DNA from: Xenopus tropicalis
Taxonomy: Eukaryota > Chordata > Amphibia > Anura > Pipidae
Assembly: GCF_000004195.4 (NCBI RefSeq)
Contig: NC_030686.2
Coordinates: 44,150,961 to 44,214,960, forward strand
Direction: 5' to 3'
DNA length: 64,000 nt
In this document: positions 45,474 through 56,246 of the stretch, piece by piece
How the letters are laid out: each line of letters begins with the position of its first letter
How positions within the stretch are numbered: position 1 is the stretch's first letter
The notes under the pieces: generated by a model
Database searches by the model: none
Seen by the model: only the letters and a program-made list of their open reading frames with translations
Told to the model about the DNA's origin: nothing
Translations under genes and position numbers: made by a program

Positions 45474-48400
45474 ATGGGCGACCTCTCGCTTCCAGAGACC
45501 TCCACTTCGGTGAAAGTCCCTCCACCAGATCCCACCTTTGAGAAGATAAGCTTGGGAGAGCTGTCCGCAGTTTCGGCCAAGTCCCCGGAGGTATGGAAGA
45601 AAGGAGGCCGCCTCCTCTCGGGGCTGCTGGGAATAAACATAGTGCTGCTGGGGTGCGCCCTGGTTAGCAGCGGGGCATTTACTGATGTTTCGGTGGCAGA
45701 ACGCGAGGTGCTGTCCTTCCTCAGTGTGCTCATGGGGCTCTCTAGTATCTGGATGGTCTCCTACCTGCTGTGGACGTCAAAGCACAAATATAACCTCAAA
45801 GATTCACATGCTGGGCCTATCTGGCTGAGAGGTGAGAAGACATTCTGTCTATACTGAAAAATGTTTTTTGCATTATTTGCCTTCTTCGCTATGTGAGGCT
45901 TCAGTTTTATTTTTTTTAATCCTTGATTTAAACCACTACCCGGTTGCTAGGGTAAATTGATGAGTTTATAATTCAGGTGCTCCATGATGTTATTTATCGT
46001 TCTGTGCTCGGCAGGAGGTCTGGTTCTCTTCGGAGTGTGCACGCTGGTTCTGGACGTTATGAAGATCGGTAAATCGGTCACTCTGATACACTGTGAATCC
46101 CCAGTCAAAATTGTCCACCCAGTTATACAGGGTGTGTTTGTGGTAATACAGGTAAGGATGGAGAGCCATAGCTCAGTCTTATTCACTAACTCTTCTGCAA
46201 TGTAAAGTCGGCCAATAGTAGCACAACGTCTATAGGTCCCTGGTAAGGCCTCACCTTGAGTATGGGGGGCAGTTACAGTGAGTATGGGGGGCAGTTACAG
46301 TGAGTATGGGGGCAGTGACAGTGAGTATGGGGGGCAGTTACAGTGAGTATGGGGGGCAGTTACAGTGAGTATGGGGGGCAGTTACAGTGAGTATGGGGGC
46401 AGTGACAGTGAGTATGGGGGGCAGTGACAGTGAGTATGGGGGTCAGTGACAGTGAGTATGGGGGGCAGTGACAGTGAGTATGGGGGGCAGTTACAGTGAG
46501 TATGGGGGGCAGTGACAGTGAGTATGGGGGGCAGTTACAGTGAGTATGGGGGGCAGTTACAGTGAGTATGGGGGGCAGTTACAGTGAGTATGGGGGGCAG
46601 TTACAGTGAGTATGGGGGGCAGTGACAGTGAGTATGGGGGGCAGTTACAGTGAGTATGGGGGGCAGTGACAGTGAGTATGGGGGGCAGTGACAGTGAGTA
46701 TGGGGGGCAGTTACAGTGAGTATGGGGGGCAGTTTTGGGCTCCAGTCCTTAAGAAGTATATTAATGAGCTGGAGAGAGTGCAGAGACTGCAACTAAACTG
46801 GTTAAGGGGATGGAAGGGTTAAACTATGAGGTGAGACTGTCGAGGTTGGGGTTGTTTTCTCTGGAAAAGAGGCGCTTGCGAGGGGACATGATTACTCTGT
46901 ACAAGTACATTAGAGGGGATTATAGGCAGATGGGGGGGTTCTTTTTTCCCATAAAAACAATCAGCGCACCAGAGGCCCCCCCTATAGATTAGAGGAACAG
47001 AGCTTCCATTTGAAGCAGCGTCGGGGGTTCCTCACGGGGAGGGCAGTGAGGTTGGGGAATGCCCTCCCTAGTGATGGGGTAATGGCAGATTCTGTTAATG
47101 CCTATAAGAGGGGCCTGGATGAGTTCTTGAACAAGCAGAGTATCCAAGGCTATTGTGATACTAATATCTACAGTTAGTATTAATGTTTGTATATATAGTT
47201 TATGTATGTGAGTGTATAGATTGGTAAGTATAGGGTGTGGGTGCTGGGTTTACTTGGAAGGGTTGAACTTGATGGACTCTGGTCTTTTTTCAACCCTATG
47301 TAACTATGTAACTACATAATGTTCACCCCCCACGTGAGTGCATGGATGGGATGGTGAGGAGTGTTGCACAATATGAATCTGCTCCTTACCAGGCTCGTTC
47401 TGCTCCAGGTCCCCCCACTGCTGCCCAGTATATTCCTTCCAAACTATCCTTTCACACTGGTGCGTTTCATACTTTTTGGCTTCAACCACTGCCTTTGTTG
47501 TTCCAAACTTGTTCAATCCCTTATTTAACGTAAGACAATTACATGGCTTTCTACGCACTGCCTTTATTACCCTCCGCTAGGGCCAGACCCACAGATTGAT
47601 AACCTACCAGCATTTATATGCCCCTGTACTGCATGTCTGCCCACCCTCTGATCCTATAAAGGAGAAGGAAAGGTAAAAACTCAGTAAGCTTTATCAGAAA
47701 GGTCTATACAGCCATAAGCACTCACAGAAACGCTGCACTGAGTCCTCTATAAAAAAAAAAAACAGGATTTCTTGTCTAAATTTTTGTAAACATGTTGCTG
47801 GGGTGTCTGACTTCCTCCCTCAGAAACAGCCTTAATTCCCGTGGCCAGAATCTGCGCAGCTCTCTCCTCTCTCCCCTCTCCTGCTCCCTTTCCCACCAGA
47901 ATGCTAAGAACTCCCTCCCCCCTCCCTTAGGAATGTGTGATCTCAGCTATAATGGCTAGACTGCAGGCAGGAAGCTACTTAAAATGGCAGCTACTGTCCT
48001 AAGCAAACGGAGAAAGCTTCTAGGGCTCTTTACTCAGGTATGGTAAAGCTTCTGCAGAATAAATATAGTGTTCTAGGTGGCACTAATGTGGCAAATCTAT
48101 TGGCAGTAAAATGCCAAAATGACTTTCCTTCTCCTTGTTTTACCCTTGGGATTTGCCTTCACCTTATTTTTTCTGTTTCCTTTGCCAATAAGATATATAT
48201 ACAATAATAATATCATTTGTTTTTCCATACAGACCTACTTCCTTTGGGTCAGCTGTAAGGACTGCGCGCAGATACACATGAACCTTACCAGGTATGGCTG
48301 GCGTAATCACTCACTTACATGGATAATAACAAAGAGTAACCGCAATAGCAGCTATTTACTTACCTGCTGCAATACTTTAGGCTGGTGAGCTAATGTACTT

Positions 48401-51400
48401 ATGCCATAAGAACCTTAAATGGGACCTCCGCCCAAACACAACTCAAGCTTTTTGGAAAGTAAACAGAATTTCAAGCAAAATAGCAACATACATTGATCAA
48501 AAAATATGAAGCCTTTTTATGATTATTGATGTAATAATATGGTTTGGAACAGTTCCCTAAGCCCCGCCCCCTGTTCCCCTGCTGATCTGGCTGACTACTT
48601 TGTGACTCAAATAAAATGTAACCGTAGTCGCCTGTCCTTAGCCTGCCTTCAGCCTGTATCCTCCCAATCCCACAATCCCCTGCTGCACACATGTCAATAA
48701 GGAAAGGAACATCACAGTGCAATGCATTGTGGGTTATGTAGTTCCTGCATGCTGTCTGGAAGCTGTGGAGAAGTTGTTGCAATTTGTAACATCAATGTTT
48801 TAGTCCCTCCTCCCCTGCCAGGATTCCAAATGATGCAGAAAGAGAAGAACTATTTTGCAGTTGGATTTCAGTATATAAAAATGGGATTTATTCAGACTTT
48901 ATGATGGAACAGATTACAGGGATAGGGATATTAGGTGTTTGTGTGTGGGCTGTGTTGCTTTTTAACAAATTTTGGTTGAGTTCCCCTTTAAAGTCTGGGG
49001 CAGCCCAGAATGACAGTGTTTTATTTGTATTCTTGGTGTAGAATACTATGGATGTAGGGATCATATCAGAGAGAAAGGCCCTGCGACTGCTGATGGGCCC
49101 AAGGCTAATAGGGGCACTGACAGATATGCAGTTTATGTTTCTGCAGAATTACTTTGCTTTGGTCCAGTAACTGCTAGTTAAACCACTGAGTGGAGGAGGG
49201 ACTTGTTTTGATTGTAAGGTTGTTGTTCAAATCAAACCAAAGTACAATTCTGCCTGCTACAGGAAGGCTATAAAGGTCCCTTCACATGATAATAACACCT
49301 CTATAATAAATCAGCCTGACAGGCTTGGACAGTGGCTGCCAAACCGCTTCCAGTTCCCACTGTTACACAATGTACTGAGCATGGCCTACGGCAGGGGTCC
49401 CCAACCTTTCTTACTCGGGAGCCACAGTCACATGGAAAAAGACTTGGGGAGCAACACAAGCACCATAAAAGTGCATGGAGGAGCCAAATAAGGGCTGTGA
49501 TTGGCTATTAGGGGCCTCTATGCACCCTATCAGCTTACAGGGGCTTTATTTGGTAGGAAATCTTGTTTTTATTCAACCAAAACTTGCCCCCAAGTCAGGA
49601 ATTCAAAAATAACTGCCTGGTTTGGGGGCACTGAGAGCAACACCCAAGGGGTTGGGGAGCAACATGTTGCCCCTGAGCCGCTGGTTGGGGACCCCCGGCC
49701 TAGGGTAACTGTGACTGTGTATCCCCAGGTGCGGCCTCATGATAACGCTCAGCACTAACCTGGCAGTCTGGATGGCGGCTGTAACAGATGAGTCTCTGCA
49801 TCTGACGCATGAGCTGAACATGGACGTGAACTATACAGTCAGCGCCACCGTAGGGCCACGAGGTACGTCTTCTGCTGAATGAGTTCTTTAGTATAAACTA
49901 CAGGGAGAAAGACAATGTGGTGGTGAGGGAGAAATGTTTCAATGGTAACACTACCTTCATTTTTTTTTTTAAATACATTTGCCTAATGGAATCTGTGTCA
50001 GATGTATTATTTTTTTTTTTTTTGCCCTAGGCTTCTAGGAAGTGTCTTTATCATGCCCCACAACCCTCCTATTGTGTTATAATTCCTTTAGGCTAAGGAC
50101 CCACAGAGAGAGTTAAGCTGGCCATACACGTAAAGATCCACTCACATGGTGAGGTCGCCAAGCGAGTGGATCTTTTCCCAATATCCCCACCTATGGGTGG
50201 GGGATATCGGGGGAATTTAGGCTAATTTGGTAATTTGGCCCTGGGGCCAAACAATCAAATTATAACGACTGGAATAGGCACAGTCGGTTTAACGAGCCGA
50301 TGTGGTCCCCAATCCGACTGAATTTTTTAACCTGCCCGATCGATATCTGCCTGATTTCAGGCCAGATATCGGTCAGGCAGACCAAGCCCAAGGGACCAAT
50401 ATCGGCAGCTACAATCGGCCCCTGTATGGCCACCTTTAGTCTCCCCAAGATTGATCGCTGCTAGCTCGGGGGACTAACTGCTCTGAAATGAGTTTTCACC
50501 AGCAACAATTGGAGTCACCGGTGGAAAGCCCTTCGTATTGCTTCGGTATTCCGAAGTTGTGCCAAGTTTCCTCTTGCAGGTAACCTTGCGTGACTTAGGA
50601 AAGCCGAAGCGATATGTTGGCCTTTCCACCGGCGACTCCTACTGCTACTGGTGGAAAGGCATTTTGGAGCGGTTAGTCACCCGTGGTTGCAGCGATCTAT
50701 CACAGGCAACTAACTCACCACATGGTTCCTTAACCTTAGAGCCCTTCCTCTGGTCATTCCCCGTCCATTAACACTTTATCCCCCATATGTAAAGGTGGCC
50801 ACCTTCAGATCCGCTCGCTTGGCGACATCGCCCATCACCTACGGGTGGGCGATATCGGGAGAATCCAGGCTAATTAGATCTAATTATAACGAAGTGTATA
50901 GGCAAAGTCGCTTCGGAAGCCGTATCAACAAGCTGATGCGGTCCCCGATCCGACTAGATTTTCTAACCTGCCCGATCAATATCTGGGCTATTTCAGGCCA
51001 GATATCGGTCGGGCAGGCCCGTTGGTAGTGCCCCTACACAGGCCGATTAGCTGCCGAATCTGTCTAAGGGACCGATAATGGCCCGTGTATGGGCACCTTT
51101 ATAAAAGGCAATAAGTTTTCCCAGGAGCAATAACCAATAACAACCAATAAGATTTTTGCTTTTAAACAGGTGACCAGTAAATGCTACCTGCTGATTGGAT
51201 GCTATAGGTTACTGCTCCTGGGCAACCTTAGTGACTTTTATTACATAACCCCCAAAGTGTTTCTCAAACTACCTTGAAATAAAGATAGTAGGCCTATATA
51301 TATATATGTGAAAATGTTTATTCCCGGACTAGGCATAAATATATATTTTTTTGTTTCCTAGCGGCCGGCGGAGAATCGCATGGATGTGAATGTGCAACCC

Positions 51401-53183
51401 ACGTGTGTAAAACGTTTCAAAATGGCTACTATTACCTTTACCCCTTTAATATCGAGTACAGCCTCTTTGCGTCGGCCATGTCCTACGTAATGTGGAAGAA
51501 CGTGGGCCGAGTGATGAGCGGACACCACCACACGCAGCACAAGTTCAAAACACGAAACCTGTTTGTGGGGTTGATTTGCGGTATCGGGGTGTTTGTCGCC
51601 GGTCTGGGCGTCTTTATCGTTTATAAGATCGAGGTGGACGTAGAGGAGACCAGATCACAAGCCATTACCATGTTTTACATTTTCAATATCACAGCTCTAA
51701 GCCTCATGTCCGTTGTTTCCCTCGCTGGAACCATCATTTATCGGTTCTACAAGAGGGACATGGACAACCACAAGAACCCCACCCGGACTCTGGACGTGGT
51801 CCTGCTCCTCGGGGCGGCCCTCGGGCAATACTGTATTTCCTTCTTCTCCATAGTAGCTATGGTGGCCTTGCAACCAGGGGGGCAGCTGCACACCCTGATC
51901 TTGGTAAACGCTTTACTCCTGATTGTGCAGCACACCATACAAAACACCTTCATTATTGAGGGGTTGCACAGGCAGCCTCACGCTAATAGCCATCCTGCTG
52001 CAGACCTACAGGAAAAAGACCAACCCCCCCATGTCTATATCAATCCAGCAGCCACTGTATCCCATAGTGACCATTCCCCTTCCAGTCATGAAAAACATGA
52101 ACATGAGTTGGAAACAAAGCATCATGGGACTCCCACCGGCTTCCCAGAATGCCACTCTAAATCTGATTGGAGAAGGAAAGCCCTGAAGGAGATCTCTCTG
52201 TTTCTGCTTGTTTCTAACATTATTGTAAGTAAACCCTGAAACGTGGGTAGGTACAATATCTAGCAAGTTGGGCTTGAATGCAAAGCAAACTCCACATGGA
52301 CCTAATACTATGGACTTTATTTCTTAAGGTCCCCATACACGGGCCGATAGAAGCTGCCAATATGGGTCCCTTGGACCAATTCAGCAGCTTATCGGCCCAT
52401 GTAGGGGCAGGAATGAGGGGCCTGCCCGACCAATATCTGGTCTGAAATTGGCCAGATATTGATCGGCCAGGTTAAAAGATTTAGTCGGAGCGGGGACCGC
52501 ATTGGTTCGTTGATGCGGTCCCCTAACCGACTGCCCCATTGACGCCAATGTAATTCGATCGTTTGGCCCCAGGGCCAAACAACCAAATTATTTTTTTTTA
52601 TTACCAACACTCTCCCCGATATCGCCCACCCGTAGGTGGGGATATCGGGTGAAGATCCGCTCGCTTTATGATCTCGCTGGGACCTAGAAAACCAATATCT
52701 AATAGAACCAGAAGTCATAGGGGTTGCTCTGGTACAAAGCCCAAGAGAAAAGAGGGGTTTTTAGGTGGCCCTGACAGAACATACCAATGTTATCCCAATT
52801 ATTATTATTATTATTATTAACATTTATTTATAAAGCGCCAATATACCCCGCAGCGCTGTACAATAAGTGGGTTACATACATTGGACATACAGAGTAACAT
52901 ATAAAGCAACCAATAACCGATACAAGAGGTGAAGGGAGCCCTGCCCAAAAGAGCTTACAATCCCAATGCTACGATCTTACTTATCACTAACACAGTTTCT
53001 TCCTTTCCTTCCCAGTTTTGGATTATGCCAGCTTTTGGTGCCCGGCCCCAGTTTGACAACCGACTGGAGCTGAATTTCTATGGTTACACGTGGGTGGCGA
53101 TCGTCAACATCGGCCTTCCCTTTGGGATCTTCTACAGGATGCACGCCATCGCCAGCCTCGTGGAAGTCTATATCATGACTTAA
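45474..53183 (+). CDS. otop2: Otopetrin-2-like proton channel, gene C (6 coding exons, 572 aa)
   Basis: Third otopetrin paralogue. Coding exons are 45474-45831, 46015-46151, 48233-48291, 49729-49862, 51362-52224 and 53016-53183; phases 1,0,2,1,0, total 1719 nt, open to TAA. I chose the ATG at 45474 because a good acceptor (CTTTCTACAG) ends at 45464; an in-frame ATG at 45402 lies before that acceptor and is probably intronic or 5' leader. The N-tail is about 38 residues and Pro/Ser rich, followed by EVWKKGGRLLSG and TM1. Exon 3 has a sequon (NLT) and exon 4 another (NYT). Exon 5 holds TM6-10 with YYYLYPFNIEYSLF, MWKNVGR, KNPTRTLDV and VQHTIQN. The TM10-11 loop is His-rich (repeated HE/EH/HH) and could be pH-sensitive, which is inference. 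Exon 6 has IMPAFGARPQFDN and FYRMHAI and is one codon shorter than in A and B. A hAT element sits 31 nt upstream of exon 4. Confidence 0.93.
46222..47315 (+). mobile_element. CR1/L2-like LINE 3' fragment, gene C intron 2
   Basis: The + strand reads the C-terminal end of a non-LTR RT: Arg-Ser-Leu-Val-Arg-Pro-His-Leu-Glu-Tyr near 46232, then from 46732 Phe-Trp-Ala-Pro, LERVQRLQLNW, YEVRLSRLGLFSLEKRRL and RGDMITLYKYIRG to 46992. The 3' end carries TTGAACTTGATGGACTCTGG and a short CTATGTAA tandem tail, as in CR1/L2 elements. The RT frame is split by a minisatellite. Confidence 0.8.
46255..46734 (+). repeat. 22-bp minisatellite inside the LINE, about 22 copies
   Basis: The unit GAGTATGGGGGGCAGTTACA plus GT, with C/A and G/T variants and some 21-bp copies. 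It begins and ends within the LINE coding words for Leu-Glu-Tyr-Gly-Gly-Gln-Phe. Confidence 0.95.
47657..48136. mobile_element. MITE with TAAAGGAGAAGGAAAGG ends, gene C intron 2
   Basis: The left end TAAAGGAGAAGGAAAGG is matched in inverse by CTTTCCTTCTCCTT. About 480 bp, ending roughly 100 bp before exon 3. Confidence 0.7.
48415..48992. mobile_element. T2-type MITE, gene C intron 3
   Basis: Starts TTAAATGGGACCTCCGCCC and ends TTGGTTGAGTTCCCCTTTAA, imperfect TTAAAGGGGAACT-type inverted ends. Confidence 0.55.
49392..49697. mobile_element. hAT-like MITE next to gene C exon 4
   Basis: 306 bp; starts CAGGGGTCCCCAACC and ends GGTTGGGGACCCCCG. It is flanked by GCCTACGG (49384-49391) and GCCTAGGG (49698-49705), an 8-bp target duplication with one mismatch. 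Exon 4 starts at 49729, 31 nt after the element. Confidence 0.88.
50113..50439. mobile_element. T2-type MITE, GTCCCCATACAC family, gene C intron 4
   Basis: TTAAGCTGGCCATACACG to CTGTATGGCCACCTTTAG; complete but diverged ends. Confidence 0.8.
50790..51101. mobile_element. T2-type MITE, GTCCCCATACAC family, gene C intron 4
   Basis: TAAAGGTGGCCACC to GTGTATGGGCACCTTTAT; abuts the next MITE directly. Confidence 0.75.
51101..51243. mobile_element. Short palindromic MITE (AATAAAAGGCA family)
   Basis: ATAAAAGGCAATAAGTTTTC opposes GACTTTTATTA, with GCAATAACC and GGTTACTGC inverted partners inside. Second copy at 53730-53860. Confidence 0.65.
52326..52682. mobile_element. T2-type MITE, GTCCCCATACAC family, gene C intron 5
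   Basis: The left end TTAAGGTCCCCATACACGGG is intact; the right TIR is missing after GATCCGCTCGCTT. Confidence 0.75.
52797..52970. repeat. Interspersed repeat with (ATT)n start, gene C intron 5
   Basis: An (ATT)n run followed by TTTATTTATAAAGCGCCAAT and GCAGCGCTGTACAATAAG. Related to 29013-29135. It ends about 45 bp before the exon 6 acceptor. Confidence 0.6.
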
Positions 53184-53705
53184 CCAGCCCCGTGGAATGC
53201 CACTGTGAGGAGCCTCAACATTTGCCCCATAGGACTTACTGAGCTTGTTGAACTAAGGACATACCCCTTTAATGTGTGCCAATGGACAAATCCCAACTAG
53301 GGGGGGAAATGAAACTACAGCTCAATACTTGGCATTTACTGAAAGGGATGCAGTCATATTAATGACTCCCCTATCCTATTATCTTGTACACAAGCTATGA
53401 AGGTACACTGCTGCTTTCTATTACAGTAGATGTTCAGATTTCATATATTTATGTAGTTTAATGTTCAATCATTGTGTTTGTTCTGTCTCAGCCAAGCTCT
53501 TATCTCTTCCACGTTCCTAGTTAAATCAGATCAAAGACTTCTCCAGGCAGCAGTGTACCAGATACAAATACACCTTCTTCTTCCTCAATGTATTCATACA
53601 ATTCCTTGTATAAAGAGGTGATATATTGGGAATTTAATGATCTGCCTTGCAAGGATCAAACATGGAGTAGCTGCAGTTTCCCTGTTCGCTCTGTTTAGCT
53701 CAAAA

Positions 53706-53711
53706 AATAAA
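53706..53711 (+). promoter_or_regulatory. Polyadenylation signal, gene C (candidate)
   Basis: AATAAA about 520 nt after the gene C stop. A second AATAAA lies at 53980-53985 beyond a small MITE, so either could be used. Confidence 0.4.
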
Positions 53712-53729
53712 AGCAATACTCTCCATATG

Positions 53730-53860
53730 TAATAAAAGGCACTACGTTTGCCCAGGTGCAGTAACCCATAGCAACCAATGAGATGTTTGCTTTTAAACAG
53801 ATGACCAGTCATTGGCTGCAATGGGTTACTGCACCTGGGCAAACTGAGTGCCTTTTATTA
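53730..53860. mobile_element. Short palindromic MITE (AATAAAAGGCA family)
   Basis: AATAAAAGGCACTACGTTTG and CAAACTGAGTGCCTTTTATT are inverted, extending through GCCCAGGTGCAGTAACCCAT. It sits in the gene C 3' flank. Confidence 0.8.
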
Positions 53861-54962
53861 CACAACCCCCACAGATTTTATCTGATTAATACAATTGGTA
53901 TGTTTACCCTATTCATTAAACTTATGTTGCACAAGGGGGTATACTTCCCCTTTAATCTTTGTATATATGGCCTCCCTGGAATAAAGCATGATCTATGAAC
54001 ACCGTGAAACTACAAAAGGTGATGTGGGGCTTTTTGTAACATTGCCCCAGTGTTGTTACCAGTAGTAACCAATTAATATTGCTGATTACAGTCTATCAGT
54101 CACTATATGGGTGCACTTTAGCCCCCCCATGTTAGATACAACCACATCGGATGCACCATTAGCTGGAATTGTGGGAAAAAACACTGTAAAAATCACAGTG
54201 AATTGCAGTGAAATTCTCCATTACACCCTGCGCTTGTGTAAATGACCCATATAATTTCCCAAAATGACACTCCTTTGGGCAATTGGGCAATATGAGCCTT
54301 TGCCTAATAACCGTGGCTTAATGTGTATTAATTAATGTGCCACAGAAGTGTATTGCAACACGGGGCAATCTGTGAGTGAGAAGGGCACTTGTTGGGCTGA
54401 TGGGAGTGTCGCTCAGTCGTTATAATGAATAATGAAAGAATAGTGGCGTGGGTTGGCACAGGAAGGGCGTGAGTTAGCACAGCAAATATTGCCGATTGTG
54501 CCCTTACCAGAAGCTGCGTATAATGAGGCGGTGGGATCATCTCTAATACACTCTTATTTACAGATCATTAATTAGCAGAGAAAGGGCCGCAGAGAACACA
54601 AATCTTTATCTAAACATTCAGCAAACGGGCTCTTCCTAATGTGCCCCCTGATATTTACTGGGGAAATGATTCCTAATAAAGCAAATTACTCCAATGTCTA
54701 AAGCAGCCGTCATTTCTATAAACGGACAAAATACAGGAATTGCCTAAGTGTATGGTGGGGTTTTGGGGGTTTTTTGCCTCACAAAGAATAGATATTGGTT
54801 GCTAAGCACATACAATGCTACAATACAGGGAATGATTTAGTGTACTGAGTCCACGGCCAAGGCTAAAGGATAAACAGAAAGCAATGAAGCATGCACTCAA
54901 ATATGCTGAATCAAGATCTAAATGGGCATGGGTTATTAAAAAGGATTAACTGTGATTGCCAT
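53861..54962. other. Gene C 3' flank and spacer
   Basis: No gene recognised beyond the possible poly(A) signals. Confidence 0.4.
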
Positions 54963-55345
54963 AGGCAGGCCCGGGCTGGCAATGTGTGGGTTCAGGCAAA
55001 TGCCAGAGGGGCTGCTGTAAGGTGCCATAGTCACTATTTATTGGGCTGGGGGGGCTGTTTGGGCCTCTGGGTACTTGGAATGCCAGGACCCAGGCCCAGA
55101 CTGGCAATCTGTGGGTTCAGGCAAATGCCAGAGGGGCTGCTGTAAGGTGCCATAGACAGTCACTATTTATTGGGCTGGGGGGGCTGTTTGTGCCTCTGGG
55201 TACTGGGAATGCCAGGACCCAGGCCCAGACTGGCAATCTGTGGGTTCAGGCAAATGCCAGGGGGGCTGCTGTAAGGTGCCATAGTCACTATTTATTGGGC
55301 TGGGGGGGCTGTTTGGGCCTCTGGATACTGGAAATGTCAGGGCCT
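54963..55345 (-). repeat. 125-129-bp satellite array, about 3 copies, inverted
   Basis: Reverse complement of the 36085-37052 unit (CAGACTGGCAATCTGTGGGT, GGCAAATGCCAGAGGGGCTG). Confidence 0.92.
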
Positions 55346-55709
55346 ATTGGGAATCCCAGTACGGGCCCAGAGGGGCAGGGAAATAAGTACAGAGAGTTAT
55401 AACAAAGAAAACAGGTTCACACAACCTACAAGTCTATTCACACTGACTATAACCAGAAAACACACAGCAGTTTTTCTTATTGATGTTACTAGTACTGTTA
55501 CACACTATAGGGGTAATTTACAATGCCTGAAAAAGTGCAAAAAAAAAAGGGCGCAGTCTGTTTTTTTTTGTTTTTGTTTTATTTAGCATTTTGCCCATTG
55601 TGCAAACAGCCACAGGCAATGAGACTTGTGAACTGCTCTTTAAATGTAGTGCTTTAGGCCCCACTAGATTCAAAAGGCTGGTTTCCACCGGCCGCCTCCT
55701 ACCCACCCC

Positions 55710-56035
55710 TAAAGCCGGCCATACACATTCGGCTTCCGACAAGTGTTCGGATAACAGTCGTACGTTTAAATGCAATAATCTGAAACTCACATTCCGACTG
55801 AAATTGTAGGATAAAGCCCTAAAAATAACAAATGGGAGGACGTTCTGAATATGAAATAGTTGGCAGCACCAATTGTACGATGGTGATTCCCACTGTAGCC
55901 CCCAAGGATATCGTCCAATACACAATACATGCACAGATTGTACCCTTATCCGACCAAATTCTGAGCCCACCAATCCGAAAATCATATGAAACTAGGTTTT
56001 GCATGATTTTATTGGCACATGTATAACCAGCTTAA
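55710..56035. mobile_element. T2-like MITE (TAAAGCCGGCCATACAC ends)
   Basis: The left end TAAAGCCGGCCATACACATT is opposed by ATGTATAACCAGCTTAA. The interior differs from the GTCCCCATACAC family. Confidence 0.65.
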
Positions 56036-56246
56036 CTCACATGTGGAACGAGGTGCATCGGACCCTGTACCTATTTGCTTGCCCAAAATCAGACGGTAAG
56101 AACAGAGCTGGGCTGTGTCTCCTGTCGCTGTACAAAGAGCAACAAACTCATGGACACAAGTTCAGTTAAATGAGCAATAAGGGGTGCGCTCCTGGGCCCT
56201 AATGCTCTTGCACTTACAGTTTGCAAATCAGCCCTTATATATTGTA

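Noticed and set aside
55347..55985. 155-codon - strand frame and neighbouring + frames
   Set aside because: They overlap a T2-like MITE and AT-rich DNA; no domain recognised.
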